Source of the DNA: Gemelliphila asaccharolytica
Lineage (GTDB): Bacteria; Bacillota; Bacilli; Staphylococcales; Gemellaceae
Assembly (NCBI RefSeq): GCF_001553005.1
Contig: NZ_KQ959854.1
Location: 35,119 to 99,118 of the forward strand
Reading direction: 5' to 3'
Length of the DNA stretch: 64,000 nucleotides
A program made the position numbers and the translations under genes. The notes beneath the pieces were generated by a model that was given only the letters and a program-made list of their open reading frames with translations, did not search any database and had not been told where the DNA came from. The stretch's first letter is position 1, and each line of letters starts with the position of its first letter. Below, one piece after another: positions 37,230 through 46,667 of this stretch.

Positions 37230-38345
37230 TTAAATAATAGAATCTCTTTCAAAAACTTTTATTTCTTTTGGAGCTAATATTTTTATTTCACATCCCTTTG
37301 GACTATTTATAGTTATCCAACCTAACCCAGATATCACAATATCTTTTTTTTGTTCAGATATATTAAAGTTCGTTGCTACATTTTTTTTAAATATTGATAA
37401 ATTTTCTTCAAAAGGCGGATTTAGAAGTTTTCCTAAGTGTTTTTTATATATAATATCTGCTTTTTTCATTTTGCTTCTGTGTATATCAACCATATTCGAT
37501 ATATATATAGTAAAACTTTGTCTTTCTCCTTTTACAAAATCCATTCTACACATTCCACCCAAAAATAAACTTTGATTACTATTTAATTGATAAACTTTTG
37601 GTTTTATTTCTTTTTTGGGAATTGCTATTTTTAAAGATTTTTCGTCCAAATAGTGAGCCATATTATAGTCTAAAATAATGCCTGGCGTGTCATAAATACT
37701 ACTTTTACTATCTAAGGGGATTTTTATAATATCTAGTGTAGTTCCTGGGAAATGTGATGTTGTTATGACATTTTTTTCACCTGATGTATTTTCTATCAAT
37801 TTATTTATTAAGGTTGATTTCCCTACATTTGTTGCTCCTAATATATAGATATCTCTTTTTTTTCTATATTTCTCTAATTTTTCTATTAATTCTTCTAAAT
37901 TATGCCCCTTTATAGCACTTAATAAAATAATATCTTTGAACTTGATATTTTTCTTCTTCATCTCTTTGTAAAGCCATTGCTTTACTTTATTTTCTTTCAC
38001 TGATTTTGGTAAAAGATCCATTTTATTTGCTACTAATATAAGGTCTTTTTTATTTCCTATTATTTCTAGTATTTCATCTATAAAGCTCCCAGATAAATCA
38101 AATATGTCTATTACTTTGACTATTAAAGCATCTTTTTTAGATAATTCTTTTATTATTTTACTAAAATCTTCTGCTCCTATATTTACATCTGATATCTTAT
38201 TATAATTTTTAAGTCGAAAACATCTTTTACATATTAATCTATTTGATGCTGTTTTTTCTATTACTTCTTTAGGTAAATATCCTTCCAAATTTGAATCATT
38301 TGTCTGTATTTCTATTCCACATCCTACACAAATAATTTTTTTCAA
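37230..38345 (-). CDS. yqeH: Ribosome biogenesis GTPase YqeH
   Basis: YqeH is a circularly permuted GTPase needed for 30S assembly. An N-terminal zinc finger reads CVGCGIEIQ...CKRCFRLKNYN (residues 5-50). G4 (NKMDLLP) comes before G1 (GATNVGKST, about residue 170) and G3 (YDTPGI), the permuted order. The C-terminal region binds RNA. It has 371 residues and starts inside the last codons of yqeG (ATGA overlap). Confidence 0.96.
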   Translation of the reverse strand: MKKIICVGCGIEIQTNDSNLEGYLPKEVIEKTASNRLICKRCFRLKNYNKISDVNIGAEDFSKIIKELSKKDALIVKVIDIFDLSGSFIDEILEIIGNKKDLILVANKMDLLPKSVKENKVKQWLYKEMKKKNIKFKDIILLSAIKGHNLEELIEKLEKYRKKRDIYILGATNVGKSTLINKLIENTSGEKNVITTSHFPGTTLDIIKIPLDSKSSIYDTPGIILDYNMAHYLDEKSLKIAIPKKEIKPKVYQLNSNQSLFLGGMCRMDFVKGERQSFTIYISNMVDIHRSKMKKADIIYKKHLGKLLNPPFEENLSIFKKNVATNFNISEQKKDIVISGLGWITINSPKGCEIKILAPKEIKVFERDSII

Positions 38346-38908
38346 TATTTTTGCTCCTTATTAATTTTTTTCATTTTATTTTTTATCTTCATAATAGGAA
38401 ATTGTTTTCTTTCTTTTAATCTTGATACTATTTTTTCTTCAAAATATCTATTTATTCTTGTTTTAAAAGCATCTGTTTTAGATATTGGTTTTACTAATAC
38501 ACTTCTTGCACCACCTAAGTTTTTTGCTCCAAATATATCAGTTAAAACCTGATCTCCTAATACTATTGCCTCTTCTGGTTGTCTATTTAATTTTCTTAAT
38601 GCTTTTTTAAAACCGCTTATAAGTGGTTTTTTAGCATCTGCTACATATTCTAGGTTTAATTTCTTACAAAAGTTTTTTACTCTTTGTTCACTGTTATTTG
38701 ATACTACTATTATATCAAATCCTGCTTTTCTCATTTTATTAAGCCATTTTGTTAACTTTTTTGTGTTTTTTTTACTATCCCATGATATTAAAGTATTGTC
38801 TAAATCAGATATTATAACTTTTTTATTATGCATATTCATATATTCTACATCTATAAAATTATATTCTTCTATAAAGTCGTCTGGTGAAAAAAATTTTTTT
38901 AATAACAT
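38342..38908 (-). CDS. yqeG: HAD-superfamily phosphatase YqeG
   Basis: The protein has 188 residues with HAD motif I SDLDNTLISWD (about residue 35), motif II VVSNNSE, motif III lysine in ADAKKP and motif IV VLGDQVLTDIFGAKNLG. It is the GEP4/YqeG type, a family that includes the mitochondrial phosphatidylglycerophosphatase Gep4. The link to phospholipid metabolism is supported weakly by psd 28 bases upstream. Confidence 0.92.
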   Translation of the reverse strand: MLLKKFFSPDDFIEEYNFIDVEYMNMHNKKVIISDLDNTLISWDSKKNTKKLTKWLNKMRKAGFDIIVVSNNSEQRVKNFCKKLNLEYVADAKKPLISGFKKALRKLNRQPEEAIVLGDQVLTDIFGAKNLGGARSVLVKPISKTDAFKTRINRYFEEKIVSRLKERKQFPIMKIKNKMKKINKEQKY

Positions 38909-38936
38909 TTTTACCCCTTATCTTTCTTTAATAATT

Positions 38937-39704
38937 TTATTTGAAAATGGCTATTTTTTCTCCCATTTTTATTTCTGTTTTTTCTTTTGTTTCTAAGTTG
39001 ATACTATTTTTTTCAAATAATAAAACTACTGTTGAACCAAATTCAAAATAACCCATTTCTTGAGATTTTTCTATTTCTTTGGTTTTGTATGTTTCTATTA
39101 TTGAATTTACATTCTGTGCTCCTATACAAACTAAATTATAAGTTGTATTTTCATTTTCTATTTCAACAATTCTTCTATAATTATAACTTAATACATTATC
39201 TCCCAAATTTAGCCCTGCATTATTTACAGGATACGAATGTTTGCCTAATGTGTAACTTGATAATATTTTACCTGAAGTGGGAAAATGAATTCTATGATAA
39301 TTTTTAGGACTTAAATATATTATAATATAATATCCCCCTGCCAATTTTTTTGCTCTCTCACTATCTGCAAGTAAACTTTTCACCATATATTCTTGTCCCT
39401 TTATTACAAATGTTGAATCTTCTTCTATTTTACCTATTTCTGATATTTCTCCATCTGTAGGACTTATTATCCCTTCTCCTATTGGGCGAAGCTTAGGATG
39501 TACTTGTCTTATAAAAAAATCATTTAAATTCTTAAAATCACTTATATCTTTTAAAATTTCATAAGTGTTTATATTGTAAGTTTTTATAAATATTGGTATT
39601 AGTAACCTACTTAAGTTTGATTTCGTTATTTTTTTTACCATTTTTGATGATAAGTTCCCATTAGTTAATTCAACAAATATTTGAAATAATCTCTTTTTTA
39701 ACAT
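38937..39704 (-). CDS. psd: Phosphatidylserine decarboxylase
   Basis: PSD converts phosphatidylserine to phosphatidylethanolamine at the membrane. The 255 residues include NDFFIRQVHPKLRPI, SPTDGEISEIG, and the histidine region YLSPKNYHRIHFPTSG. The self-cleavage site that makes the pyruvoyl group is the serine of FEFGSTVVLLFE at about residue 225. No phosphatidylserine synthase gene is in the window. It heads the yqeG-yqeM run. Confidence 0.95.
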   Translation of the reverse strand: MLKKRLFQIFVELTNGNLSSKMVKKITKSNLSRLLIPIFIKTYNINTYEILKDISDFKNLNDFFIRQVHPKLRPIGEGIISPTDGEISEIGKIEEDSTFVIKGQEYMVKSLLADSERAKKLAGGYYIIIYLSPKNYHRIHFPTSGKILSSYTLGKHSYPVNNAGLNLGDNVLSYNYRRIVEIENENTTYNLVCIGAQNVNSIIETYKTKEIEKSQEMGYFEFGSTVVLLFEKNSINLETKEKTEIKMGEKIAIFK

Positions 39705-39750
39705 TTTTTCCTCTCAATATTCTTTCTATTATTACTATAATTATTAAATT

Positions 39751-42057
39751 CTACTCTCCATATTGTTCTTTTTCTTCTGAATTGTTATCTTCTGAATTAT
39801 TATCTTCTGATACACTTTCTTCTGAATTATTTTCTTCTTTTAAATCTTCTTCATTATTTTTTGTTACAGTTTTTTCATTTTTTTCTTCATGTTGTACTTT
39901 TATTATTTTTTTTACATTTTCATCTATCAAATATCCAAATTTTAAATATACTTTTTCTTCTGATAATTTTTTAAACCAATTTGGAACAATGTCTGATGTA
40001 TCTCCTTTTTCATTATTTATTTTATTTATTAATGAATTTTCAACCGTATCAGGTTTAGAAAAGTCTTCTTCTATTTTTAGTAATGATGTATCTAAATCAT
40101 TTATAGAGTTCATAAAATATGCCCATTGATTATGTGCGTGTTGGTATCCAGATATTTCTTGAGGATTATCATATCCTGTCCAAAGTCCTAATGTGACATT
40201 TTTAGTTCCTCCTACAACCCATAAGTCATGGTTAAATTCACTTGTCCCAGTTTTCAAAAATATATTTGAAGAGTCAAAATTCAATTTGTTTTTTATATCT
40301 TGAGCACTAGCTCCTGGTTTTATAACATCTTTTAACATATCCACAGTTAAATAACTTGTTTCTTTTTTATATATTTTTTTAGGATCTTTTTTGTGCATAT
40401 AAACAATGTCACCATTATTATTTCTTATTTCATCAACCATATATGCTTTATTATAATTTCCTTCATTAGCAAGAGTTGCAAAAGCATTTGTATTTTCTAG
40501 AACACTTACTCCTACCTGAACCCCTCCTATAGAAGTGGCTAAGTTTTTTTCATCATTTTCTGTGAATTTTTCAAAATCCATTTTTTTTAAATATTCTTTT
40601 ACTGGATTTTCTTTATAAAACGCTGAATATAATCTTATTGTTGAAAGATTTAATGATTGACTAAGAGCCATTCTTGCTGGAATAATTCCGTATTCCATTT
40701 TTGTAAAGTTATTTGGTGACCATCCTTTATAATTAAATTTTTTATCTAAAACTGCTGAATTTGTTGTAATGTACCCTTTATCTATAGCTGGTCCATATAC
40801 TAAAAGAGGTTTTATAGTTGATCCCGGTGAACGATATGTCGACATGGCATGATTAAGTTGATTTTTATCGTAACTTCTTCCTCCTATAAAAGATAATACC
40901 TTCCCTGTTTTATTATCTATTACACAGGCTCCTAATTCTATATTTTGACCATTTTGACTAATAAATCCACTATAATTATCTCTTGCTTCTTGGAGTTTAT
41001 TATATAAATCTTTGTTTATTGTTGTTTTAACGCTATATCCCCCAGAAATAAATTTTATTTTTGCTTCTTCTAAAAGATTAATTCTATATTCTTTGTTATT
41101 TTTAAATTTATCAGAATTTCCTTCTTTTTCTGCCATTTGTTTTGCTAAAATTTCTGATGATTCTTTTATTACTGCGTCAGTAATATAAGGATAGCTGAAA
41201 GTACCATTGTTAAGTTCTTTAATAAATGATGATTTTATATCAAAATTTATAGCTTCATCGTATTGTTTTTTAGTTATAAAATGTTCATCTAACATTCTAT
41301 TTAAAACGTATTTTTGTCTATTGAAACCATATGACAATTCTTCATCACTTTTTATATTACCTTTATTATCAAAGGGAGTATATTTAAACGGTGATTGCAC
41401 AAAACCTGCCAAATAAGATGCTTGTGCTATATTTAAATCTTTTGAGTGAACTCCAAATACTCCTAAGGATGCAGTTTCTATTCCACAAATATTTTGTCCT
41501 AATTTATTTTTCCCAAAGGAAGCCATATTAAGATAGCTTTCTAAAATTTCATTTTTTGATATGTATTTTGTTATTCTCAAGGCTATTAATATTTCTTTTG
41601 ATTTTCGTTCATAAGATCTAGAATTGTCAAGAAGCTGATTTTTTATAAGTTGCTGTGTTATGGTACTTCCACCTGAAATAGATTTTCCTGTAATCTCATT
41701 GTATGTAGCTCTAAGCGTAGCTTGAGGCTCTATTCCTGAATTATTATAAAAATTAGCATCTTCACTTGCTATTATAGCTTTTTTTATTGTTTCTCCCATC
41801 GCATTAAATGGAACTGTTTTTCTTATCAACTCTGAATTGATAGTTGAAATTTTTTCATTATTAGAAAAATAAACATCACTATTTACATTTAAATCTTTTA
41901 TTTTTTCTCTAATTTCATTTTCGGTAAATAATGGGATATCTTTTACTAAATTAGCAAAAAATCCTATACCTAACCCTATTAAAAAAGCTAAAAATATAAT
42001 AGTTACAGCTAGAAATTTTTTTATATGAAATTTCTTTTTCCCTTTTTCTTCTTTCAT
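39751..42057 (-). CDS. Class A penicillin-binding protein with acidic repeat tail
   Basis: This bifunctional wall enzyme has a cytoplasmic basic N-terminus, one anchor helix (about 15-37), a GT51 glycosyltransferase domain and a transpeptidase domain. The transpeptidase motifs are STIK (in YRSPGSTIKPLLVYG), SLN (ALSQSLNLS) and KTG (FLKTGTSEF). In GT51 the glutamate is kept (ASEDANFYNNSGIEP), but the usual histidine of EDxxFxxHxG is asparagine. The C-terminus ends in pentapeptide repeats such as EDNNS. The ATG at 42057 after GGAAGG was chosen over an upstream TTG. It sits 37 bases behind the recU-linked PBP. Confidence 0.92.
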   Translation of the reverse strand: MKEEKGKKKFHIKKFLAVTIIFLAFLIGLGIGFFANLVKDIPLFTENEIREKIKDLNVNSDVYFSNNEKISTINSELIRKTVPFNAMGETIKKAIIASEDANFYNNSGIEPQATLRATYNEITGKSISGGSTITQQLIKNQLLDNSRSYERKSKEILIALRITKYISKNEILESYLNMASFGKNKLGQNICGIETASLGVFGVHSKDLNIAQASYLAGFVQSPFKYTPFDNKGNIKSDEELSYGFNRQKYVLNRMLDEHFITKKQYDEAINFDIKSSFIKELNNGTFSYPYITDAVIKESSEILAKQMAEKEGNSDKFKNNKEYRINLLEEAKIKFISGGYSVKTTINKDLYNKLQEARDNYSGFISQNGQNIELGACVIDNKTGKVLSFIGGRSYDKNQLNHAMSTYRSPGSTIKPLLVYGPAIDKGYITTNSAVLDKKFNYKGWSPNNFTKMEYGIIPARMALSQSLNLSTIRLYSAFYKENPVKEYLKKMDFEKFTENDEKNLATSIGGVQVGVSVLENTNAFATLANEGNYNKAYMVDEIRNNNGDIVYMHKKDPKKIYKKETSYLTVDMLKDVIKPGASAQDIKNKLNFDSSNIFLKTGTSEFNHDLWVVGGTKNVTLGLWTGYDNPQEISGYQHAHNQWAYFMNSINDLDTSLLKIEEDFSKPDTVENSLINKINNEKGDTSDIVPNWFKKLSEEKVYLKFGYLIDENVKKIIKVQHEEKNEKTVTKNNEEDLKEENNSEESVSEDNNSEDNNSEEKEQYGE

Positions 42058-42094
42058 TAGTAAGCCTTCCAATTATGTTTAATTTTTAAAATTA

Positions 42095-44143
42095 TTATTT
42101 TCTTTCATCTCTATTTTTTTTCGATAGTTTATACTGATAAATTGCATCCATTTTAGTTGATGGGTACATATCGTCTGTCTCGGAATTTCTATCTGTTGCA
42201 AAATAAATATTTTTGTTACTTTCTACAGTATCTGGTTTTGCAAATTTTTCTGGTATATTATCTCCATGAGCTAGTTTCATTATATGGGCAAATATAAGCT
42301 GAGTAGTGCTAGCTTGATTTATATTCATTGCTTTATCTTTAGTGTTAGCAGTATCAACCCCTTGCCACACTGAAACAGTGAATGATGTAGTATACCCTAT
42401 CATCCAACTATCTTTTGTCGCACTAACTACATTTATTCCTAAATTTCTTGCTACAGAATCATCAAATGTTGTAGATCCTGATTTTGCTGCCATATCATAT
42501 TCTTTTACGTTACCATATGGTGATGTACCATTATATGTTAAAACATCTTTCAATATATCTGTCATAATATATGCAGTAGAAGCATTCATTGCTTGTACTG
42601 GTTTTTGTTTAAAGTCTGTTAATTCTTTATTTTCTCTATCTAATATTTTTACTATTGCTGATGGTTTATTATAAATTCCTCCATTACCAAAAGCTGCATA
42701 TGCTGCTGCCATTTGAAGTGGTGAAACTGTATCAGTACTTCCTCCTATAGCTGTCGTTGGCATATTAGCTTGGATATTGATTCCTAATTTATTAGCAAAG
42801 TATTTACTTCTATCAAATCCCAAACTTTCAAAAGCTCTAATTGCAGGTACATTATACGACATACTTAAAGCTCTTCTCATATTTATATTTCCATGATATC
42901 TTCTATCCCAGTTTTGTACAAATACATTTGTCCCTGCTATTCTATATGGACTATCATTGAATTTTGTTTCACTATCCCAACCAAAATATTCTATTCCAGG
43001 AGCATAGTCAATAATAGGTTTTATTGAAGATCCCGGTTGCAACTTAGAATCTGTTGCAAAGTTAAAGTCACCATATTTATAATTTTTGCTTCCTCCTACT
43101 GCCTCTACTAATCCTGTTTTTGTTTCTAAAACTGTTACTGCTGCTTGTGAAGGGTGTTTTATCATAGGTTTACTTTCTGTATCAAGCATAGTTTGAACAG
43201 AATTTTGTAAAGCAGGGTCTAATTTTGTATACACATTTAATCCTAAAGAGAATGGATTTTCTATATCCTTAAATATTTCTGAATTTTTTATTTCCTTCAT
43301 AACAAAATCTACATATGCCGAATATTTAGGATTGACAATGTTTTTAATCATTCTTTGAGAACGGTCTTTTCCTATTAAACCATCGTTTATTGGAACTTCT
43401 ATGTATTCTTTATATTGTTTTTTTGATATTTTTCCATTTGAGTACATTGCATATAAAACTGTATCTCTACGTTTCTTACTAGCTTCAGGATTATCATAAG
43501 GATTATAATTAACAGGACTTTGAGGTATTCCAGCTAAAAGTGCAGCTTGTGGAATAGTCAAATCTTTTAAATCTTTATTATAAAAATATTTAGAAGCAGT
43601 ATATATCCCATACTGATTATCTGAATAGAAGTTTTTATTCAGATATATTTCTAATATTTCATCTTTAGTTGCTCTTTTTTCCAACTCTAAGGCTAAAAAC
43701 AATTCTTGAATTTTTCTTTCATAACTTTTTTCAGAAGATAAAAAGGATTGTTTTACCACCTGTTGAGTAATGGTACTCCCTCCTTCTGAATGTCTAGAAG
43801 ATATTAAATTAACAATAAGTGCTTTAAATATACGTTTAGGATCTATTCCAACATGATTATAAAATCTTGTATCTTCTATAGAAATAACAGCGTCTTTTAC
43901 CGTATCAGGTATATCATTAATACTTACGTATTCCCTTCTTTCAGCACCAATTATTGCTACAATATCATAATTTTTATCATATATTCTTGTACTAACATTA
44001 GATACAAGTTTATCTTTAGTCAACTCAGGTGTTTTATAAAATTCTATAAGAAAAAAAATAGAAAGTATAAAAATACCTATTGTCATCAAAAAGAAAAAAA
44101 TAATAGTTACTATTTTTAATCCTTTTAACTTTGTTTTATTCAT
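42095..44143 (-). CDS. Class A penicillin-binding protein 1 (recU-linked)
   Basis: The protein has 682 residues: anchor helix (about 9-32), GT51 domain with IEDTRFYNHVGID and GGSTITQQVVKQ, then a transpeptidase domain with SSIK (LQPGSSIKPIIDYAPG), SYN (LSMSYNVPA) and KSG (AAKSGSTTFDD). It polymerises and cross-links peptidoglycan. The gene overlaps the end of recU by 8 bases, the same recU-ponA coupling as in Bacillus and Streptococcus, which supports a PBP1a role. Confidence 0.95.
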   Translation of the reverse strand: MNKTKLKGLKIVTIIFFFLMTIGIFILSIFFLIEFYKTPELTKDKLVSNVSTRIYDKNYDIVAIIGAERREYVSINDIPDTVKDAVISIEDTRFYNHVGIDPKRIFKALIVNLISSRHSEGGSTITQQVVKQSFLSSEKSYERKIQELFLALELEKRATKDEILEIYLNKNFYSDNQYGIYTASKYFYNKDLKDLTIPQAALLAGIPQSPVNYNPYDNPEASKKRRDTVLYAMYSNGKISKKQYKEYIEVPINDGLIGKDRSQRMIKNIVNPKYSAYVDFVMKEIKNSEIFKDIENPFSLGLNVYTKLDPALQNSVQTMLDTESKPMIKHPSQAAVTVLETKTGLVEAVGGSKNYKYGDFNFATDSKLQPGSSIKPIIDYAPGIEYFGWDSETKFNDSPYRIAGTNVFVQNWDRRYHGNINMRRALSMSYNVPAIRAFESLGFDRSKYFANKLGINIQANMPTTAIGGSTDTVSPLQMAAAYAAFGNGGIYNKPSAIVKILDRENKELTDFKQKPVQAMNASTAYIMTDILKDVLTYNGTSPYGNVKEYDMAAKSGSTTFDDSVARNLGINVVSATKDSWMIGYTTSFTVSVWQGVDTANTKDKAMNINQASTTQLIFAHIMKLAHGDNIPEKFAKPDTVESNKNIYFATDRNSETDDMYPSTKMDAIYQYKLSKKNRDERK

Positions 44144-44723
44144 CCTTCAAGAACTCTCTTTCTTTATCTTTTATTATTTTCAAATAATCTATCCGTATTT
44201 TATATGAAAAATCTACTTCAAAAGATTTTTCTTTAAATTCTTCTAAAGTTATAGACTTTCTTCCCCCGTTAATTCTTCTATTACAAAAAGAAATCAAATT
44301 TTTATAAGGAAGTACAAAAGTAGTGTCTAGTTTTTTAAATCTTACAATTAAAAAAACTATACCTCCATGTCTATAAACCCTATCCATATGTTCTAACTGG
44401 TGAGCATGGATATTTTTCAAAGCAAAAGACGTTGTAGAAACTGTTTCTTTCGCCTCAAAATCTATATATTTACCCATAAATATACCATTATAATCAGTTG
44501 TTGATGGAACTTTATAATATGCTCTTTTTATAATAGCATTTTTTCTACTAGGATAATCTACATCAACAATTTGTATAGGTATGGGTTTTTTATGAATAAC
44601 TGCAATATCTTCATTCAAATAATATTTATTGGCAATATTTATATCATTTTCAAGCGCCATCCCTCTATTAGAATAAGAGGTTTTTTTTGAAAATCTATTA
44701 TTTCCATTAGGATAATTTATCAT
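44136..44723 (-). CDS. recU: Holliday junction resolvase RecU
   Basis: RecU cleaves and helps position Holliday junctions during recombination and chromosome segregation in Gram-positives. The 195 residues carry NRGMALENDINIAN, the nuclease core STTDYNGIFMGKYIDFEAKE, and HQLEHMDRVYRHGGIVFLIV. The metal ligands Asp, Glu and Lys of the PD-(D/E)XK-like core (TDYNG and DFEAKE) are intact. It is the first gene of recU-pbp-pbp. Confidence 0.96.
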   Translation of the reverse strand: MINYPNGNNRFSKKTSYSNRGMALENDINIANKYYLNEDIAVIHKKPIPIQIVDVDYPSRKNAIIKRAYYKVPSTTDYNGIFMGKYIDFEAKETVSTTSFALKNIHAHQLEHMDRVYRHGGIVFLIVRFKKLDTTFVLPYKNLISFCNRRINGGRKSITLEEFKEKSFEVDFSYKIRIDYLKIIKDKEREFLKDE

Positions 44724-44858
44724 TAAAAAACTCCAAAGTATTTTTCCTTATTATACTATATTATACATTTAAAATAAATTATTAATTTATATAACTTTTG
44801 AAGTAAAAGTTTTAATATAGTATAATGAAATATAAATAGAAAAAAAAGAGGTTTTATT

Positions 44859-45977
44859 TTGGAATTAACAGATATAAAAAAAGAACTAGAAGAAATAGAA
44901 AAAAATATAAATGATTTTAAAATTTCTCTAAATTTAGATACTAAAAAAGAAAGAATATCTGAATTAGATAATATGATGCTTGATCCTAATTTTTGGACAG
45001 ATACAGATAAATCAACAAAATTAACATTAGAATCTAAATCTTTAAAAAAAGAAATTTTAGAGTTTGAAGAACTTATCTCTTTACTTGAGCATACAAAAGA
45101 TCTCATAGAATATCTAAAATTAGAAAATGATAGTGAAATATTTAATGAATTACTTGAATATAAAAAAGAATTGGCAAATAAAGAGAAAAATTTCACTTTA
45201 AGACTTTTATTTTCAGAAAAATATGATAAAAACAATAGTATATTTGAAATACATTCTGGTGCAGGGGGAAGTGATGCTACAGATTGTGCTGAAATATTGC
45301 TAAAAATGTATGAAAGATTTTTCCAAAAACAAGGATTAAATTATAAATTTATAAACTATCAATCTGGTGATATATGCGGAATAAAATCTGTCACTTTAAA
45401 AGTTGAAGGGGAATTTTCTTATGGACTATTAAAAGGGGAAAAAGGAGTCCATAGATTTATTAGAATTTCTCCATTTGATCCTTCTGGCAAAAGACATACA
45501 TCTTTTTGCTCTGTAGATGTTATTCCTGAATTTTCTGATGAAGAAATAACCTTTGACATACCACAAGATGAATTAAAAATAGATACATATAGAGCTGGAG
45601 GTGCTGGAGGCCAACATGTTAATACCACTGACTCTGCTGTTAGAATAACTCATATTCCAACATCTATAACTGTTCAATCACAATCAGAAAGAAGTCAACT
45701 AATAAATAAAGAAACTGCCCTAAAAGAATTGAAATCAAGATTATATAGAAAACAATTAGAAGAAAAAGAACAAGAAATAAACAAAATAAGAGGAGAGCAA
45801 AAGGCAATATCTTGGGGTTCACAAATCAGAACATATGTTTTTACTCCTTATACAAGTGTTAAAGATCACAGAACAAATCATGAAGTTTCTACTATTGATA
45901 AGGTAATGAATGGAGAAATTTTTGACTTTATAGAAAGTTATCTCCATTACAATTATGAAAATAAAATAAAAAGTTAA
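44859..45977 (+). CDS. prfB: Peptide chain release factor 2
   Basis: RF2 ends translation at UGA and UAA. The 372 residues include the stop-codon recognition tripeptide SPF (IRISPFDPSGKRH) and the catalytic GGQ (RAGGAGGQHVNTTD). The start is TTG behind AGAGG. The programmed frameshift found in most prfB genes is absent: the region normally holding the in-frame UGA reads straight through as FKISLNLDTKKERI. Confidence 0.97.
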   Translation: MELTDIKKELEEIEKNINDFKISLNLDTKKERISELDNMMLDPNFWTDTDKSTKLTLESKSLKKEILEFEELISLLEHTKDLIEYLKLENDSEIFNELLEYKKELANKEKNFTLRLLFSEKYDKNNSIFEIHSGAGGSDATDCAEILLKMYERFFQKQGLNYKFINYQSGDICGIKSVTLKVEGEFSYGLLKGEKGVHRFIRISPFDPSGKRHTSFCSVDVIPEFSDEEITFDIPQDELKIDTYRAGGAGGQHVNTTDSAVRITHIPTSITVQSQSERSQLINKETALKELKSRLYRKQLEEKEQEINKIRGEQKAISWGSQIRTYVFTPYTSVKDHRTNHEVSTIDKVMNGEIFDFIESYLHYNYENKIKS

Positions 45978-45984
45978 ATTCTAT

Positions 45985-46020
45985 AAATAATATAAGTTTT
46001 TTTATATTATTTATTTTTTT
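45985..46020 (+). terminator. Terminator of prfB
   Basis: AAATAATATAA (45985-45995) and TTATATTATTT (46002-46012) pair and are followed by a run of T. Confidence 0.75.
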
Positions 46021-46026
46021 ATAAAT

Positions 46027-46065
46027 TTAAAAAAGTATATCAAAAATATTATTAATGATATACTT
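46027..46065 (-). terminator. Terminator of the rhodanese lipoprotein gene
   Basis: On the minus strand AAGTATATC (46033-46041) and GATATACTT (46057-46065) form a 9-base stem followed by a T run, 16 bases beyond the stop. Confidence 0.7.
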
Positions 46066-46080
46066 ATATTTCTTATTATC

Positions 46081-46593
46081 TTATTTATTATATCCAGCAT
46101 CCATCCATGCTACTATTCCACCTGGATGTCTATATACATTTTTAAATCCTGCTTCTTTTGCTATCATTGCTCCAACATGACTTCTTTCACAAGCGACAAA
46201 TCCACAGTATAAAACGATTTTTTTATCTTTATCATCACCTAAGGCTTTTAAAAACGCTTCTTTTTCTTCTGGTTTTACATCTTCCATTTTAACAGGTAAT
46301 AATGCATTTACAGCACCAGGTATTTTATTTTTTTCATAGCTTTCTTTTGGCATTGTGTCAACAATAATCATATCTTGTTTTTCATCAATCCATTTTTTAA
46401 GTTCTTCTGTGCTTACTAATTTATATTTACCTTTTTCTACAGCAGATACTAATTTCATAGATGCTTTTTCTACCTTTTGCTCATTCCCATCTTTGCTTGA
46501 TCCGGGACCTTTACTCGTATTTCCACATCCTGCTAATGACACTGATAACGCACATACTGTTAATACAGACAATAGTTTTTTATATTTTTTCAA
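46081..46593 (-). CDS. Rhodanese-domain lipoprotein
   Basis: The protein has 170 residues. Its signal peptide ends in the lipobox LAGC, so it should be lipid-anchored on the outer face of the membrane. A short polar linker leads to a rhodanese domain (about residues 55-170) with TEELKKWIDEKQDMIIVDT at its start and the active-site loop YCGFVACERS carrying a cysteine. A role in extracellular sulfur or thiol chemistry is possible. The start is TTG behind GAGG. It is monocistronic. Confidence 0.88.
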   Translation of the reverse strand: MKKYKKLLSVLTVCALSVSLAGCGNTSKGPGSSKDGNEQKVEKASMKLVSAVEKGKYKLVSTEELKKWIDEKQDMIIVDTMPKESYEKNKIPGAVNALLPVKMEDVKPEEKEAFLKALGDDKDKKIVLYCGFVACERSHVGAMIAKEAGFKNVYRHPGGIVAWMDAGYNK

Positions 46594-46667
46594 AGTACTT
46601 TCCTCATTTTCTCCCTGTTACCTTGATTTTATTATACTACATTTATTTTATTATTCAATATTTTTTC

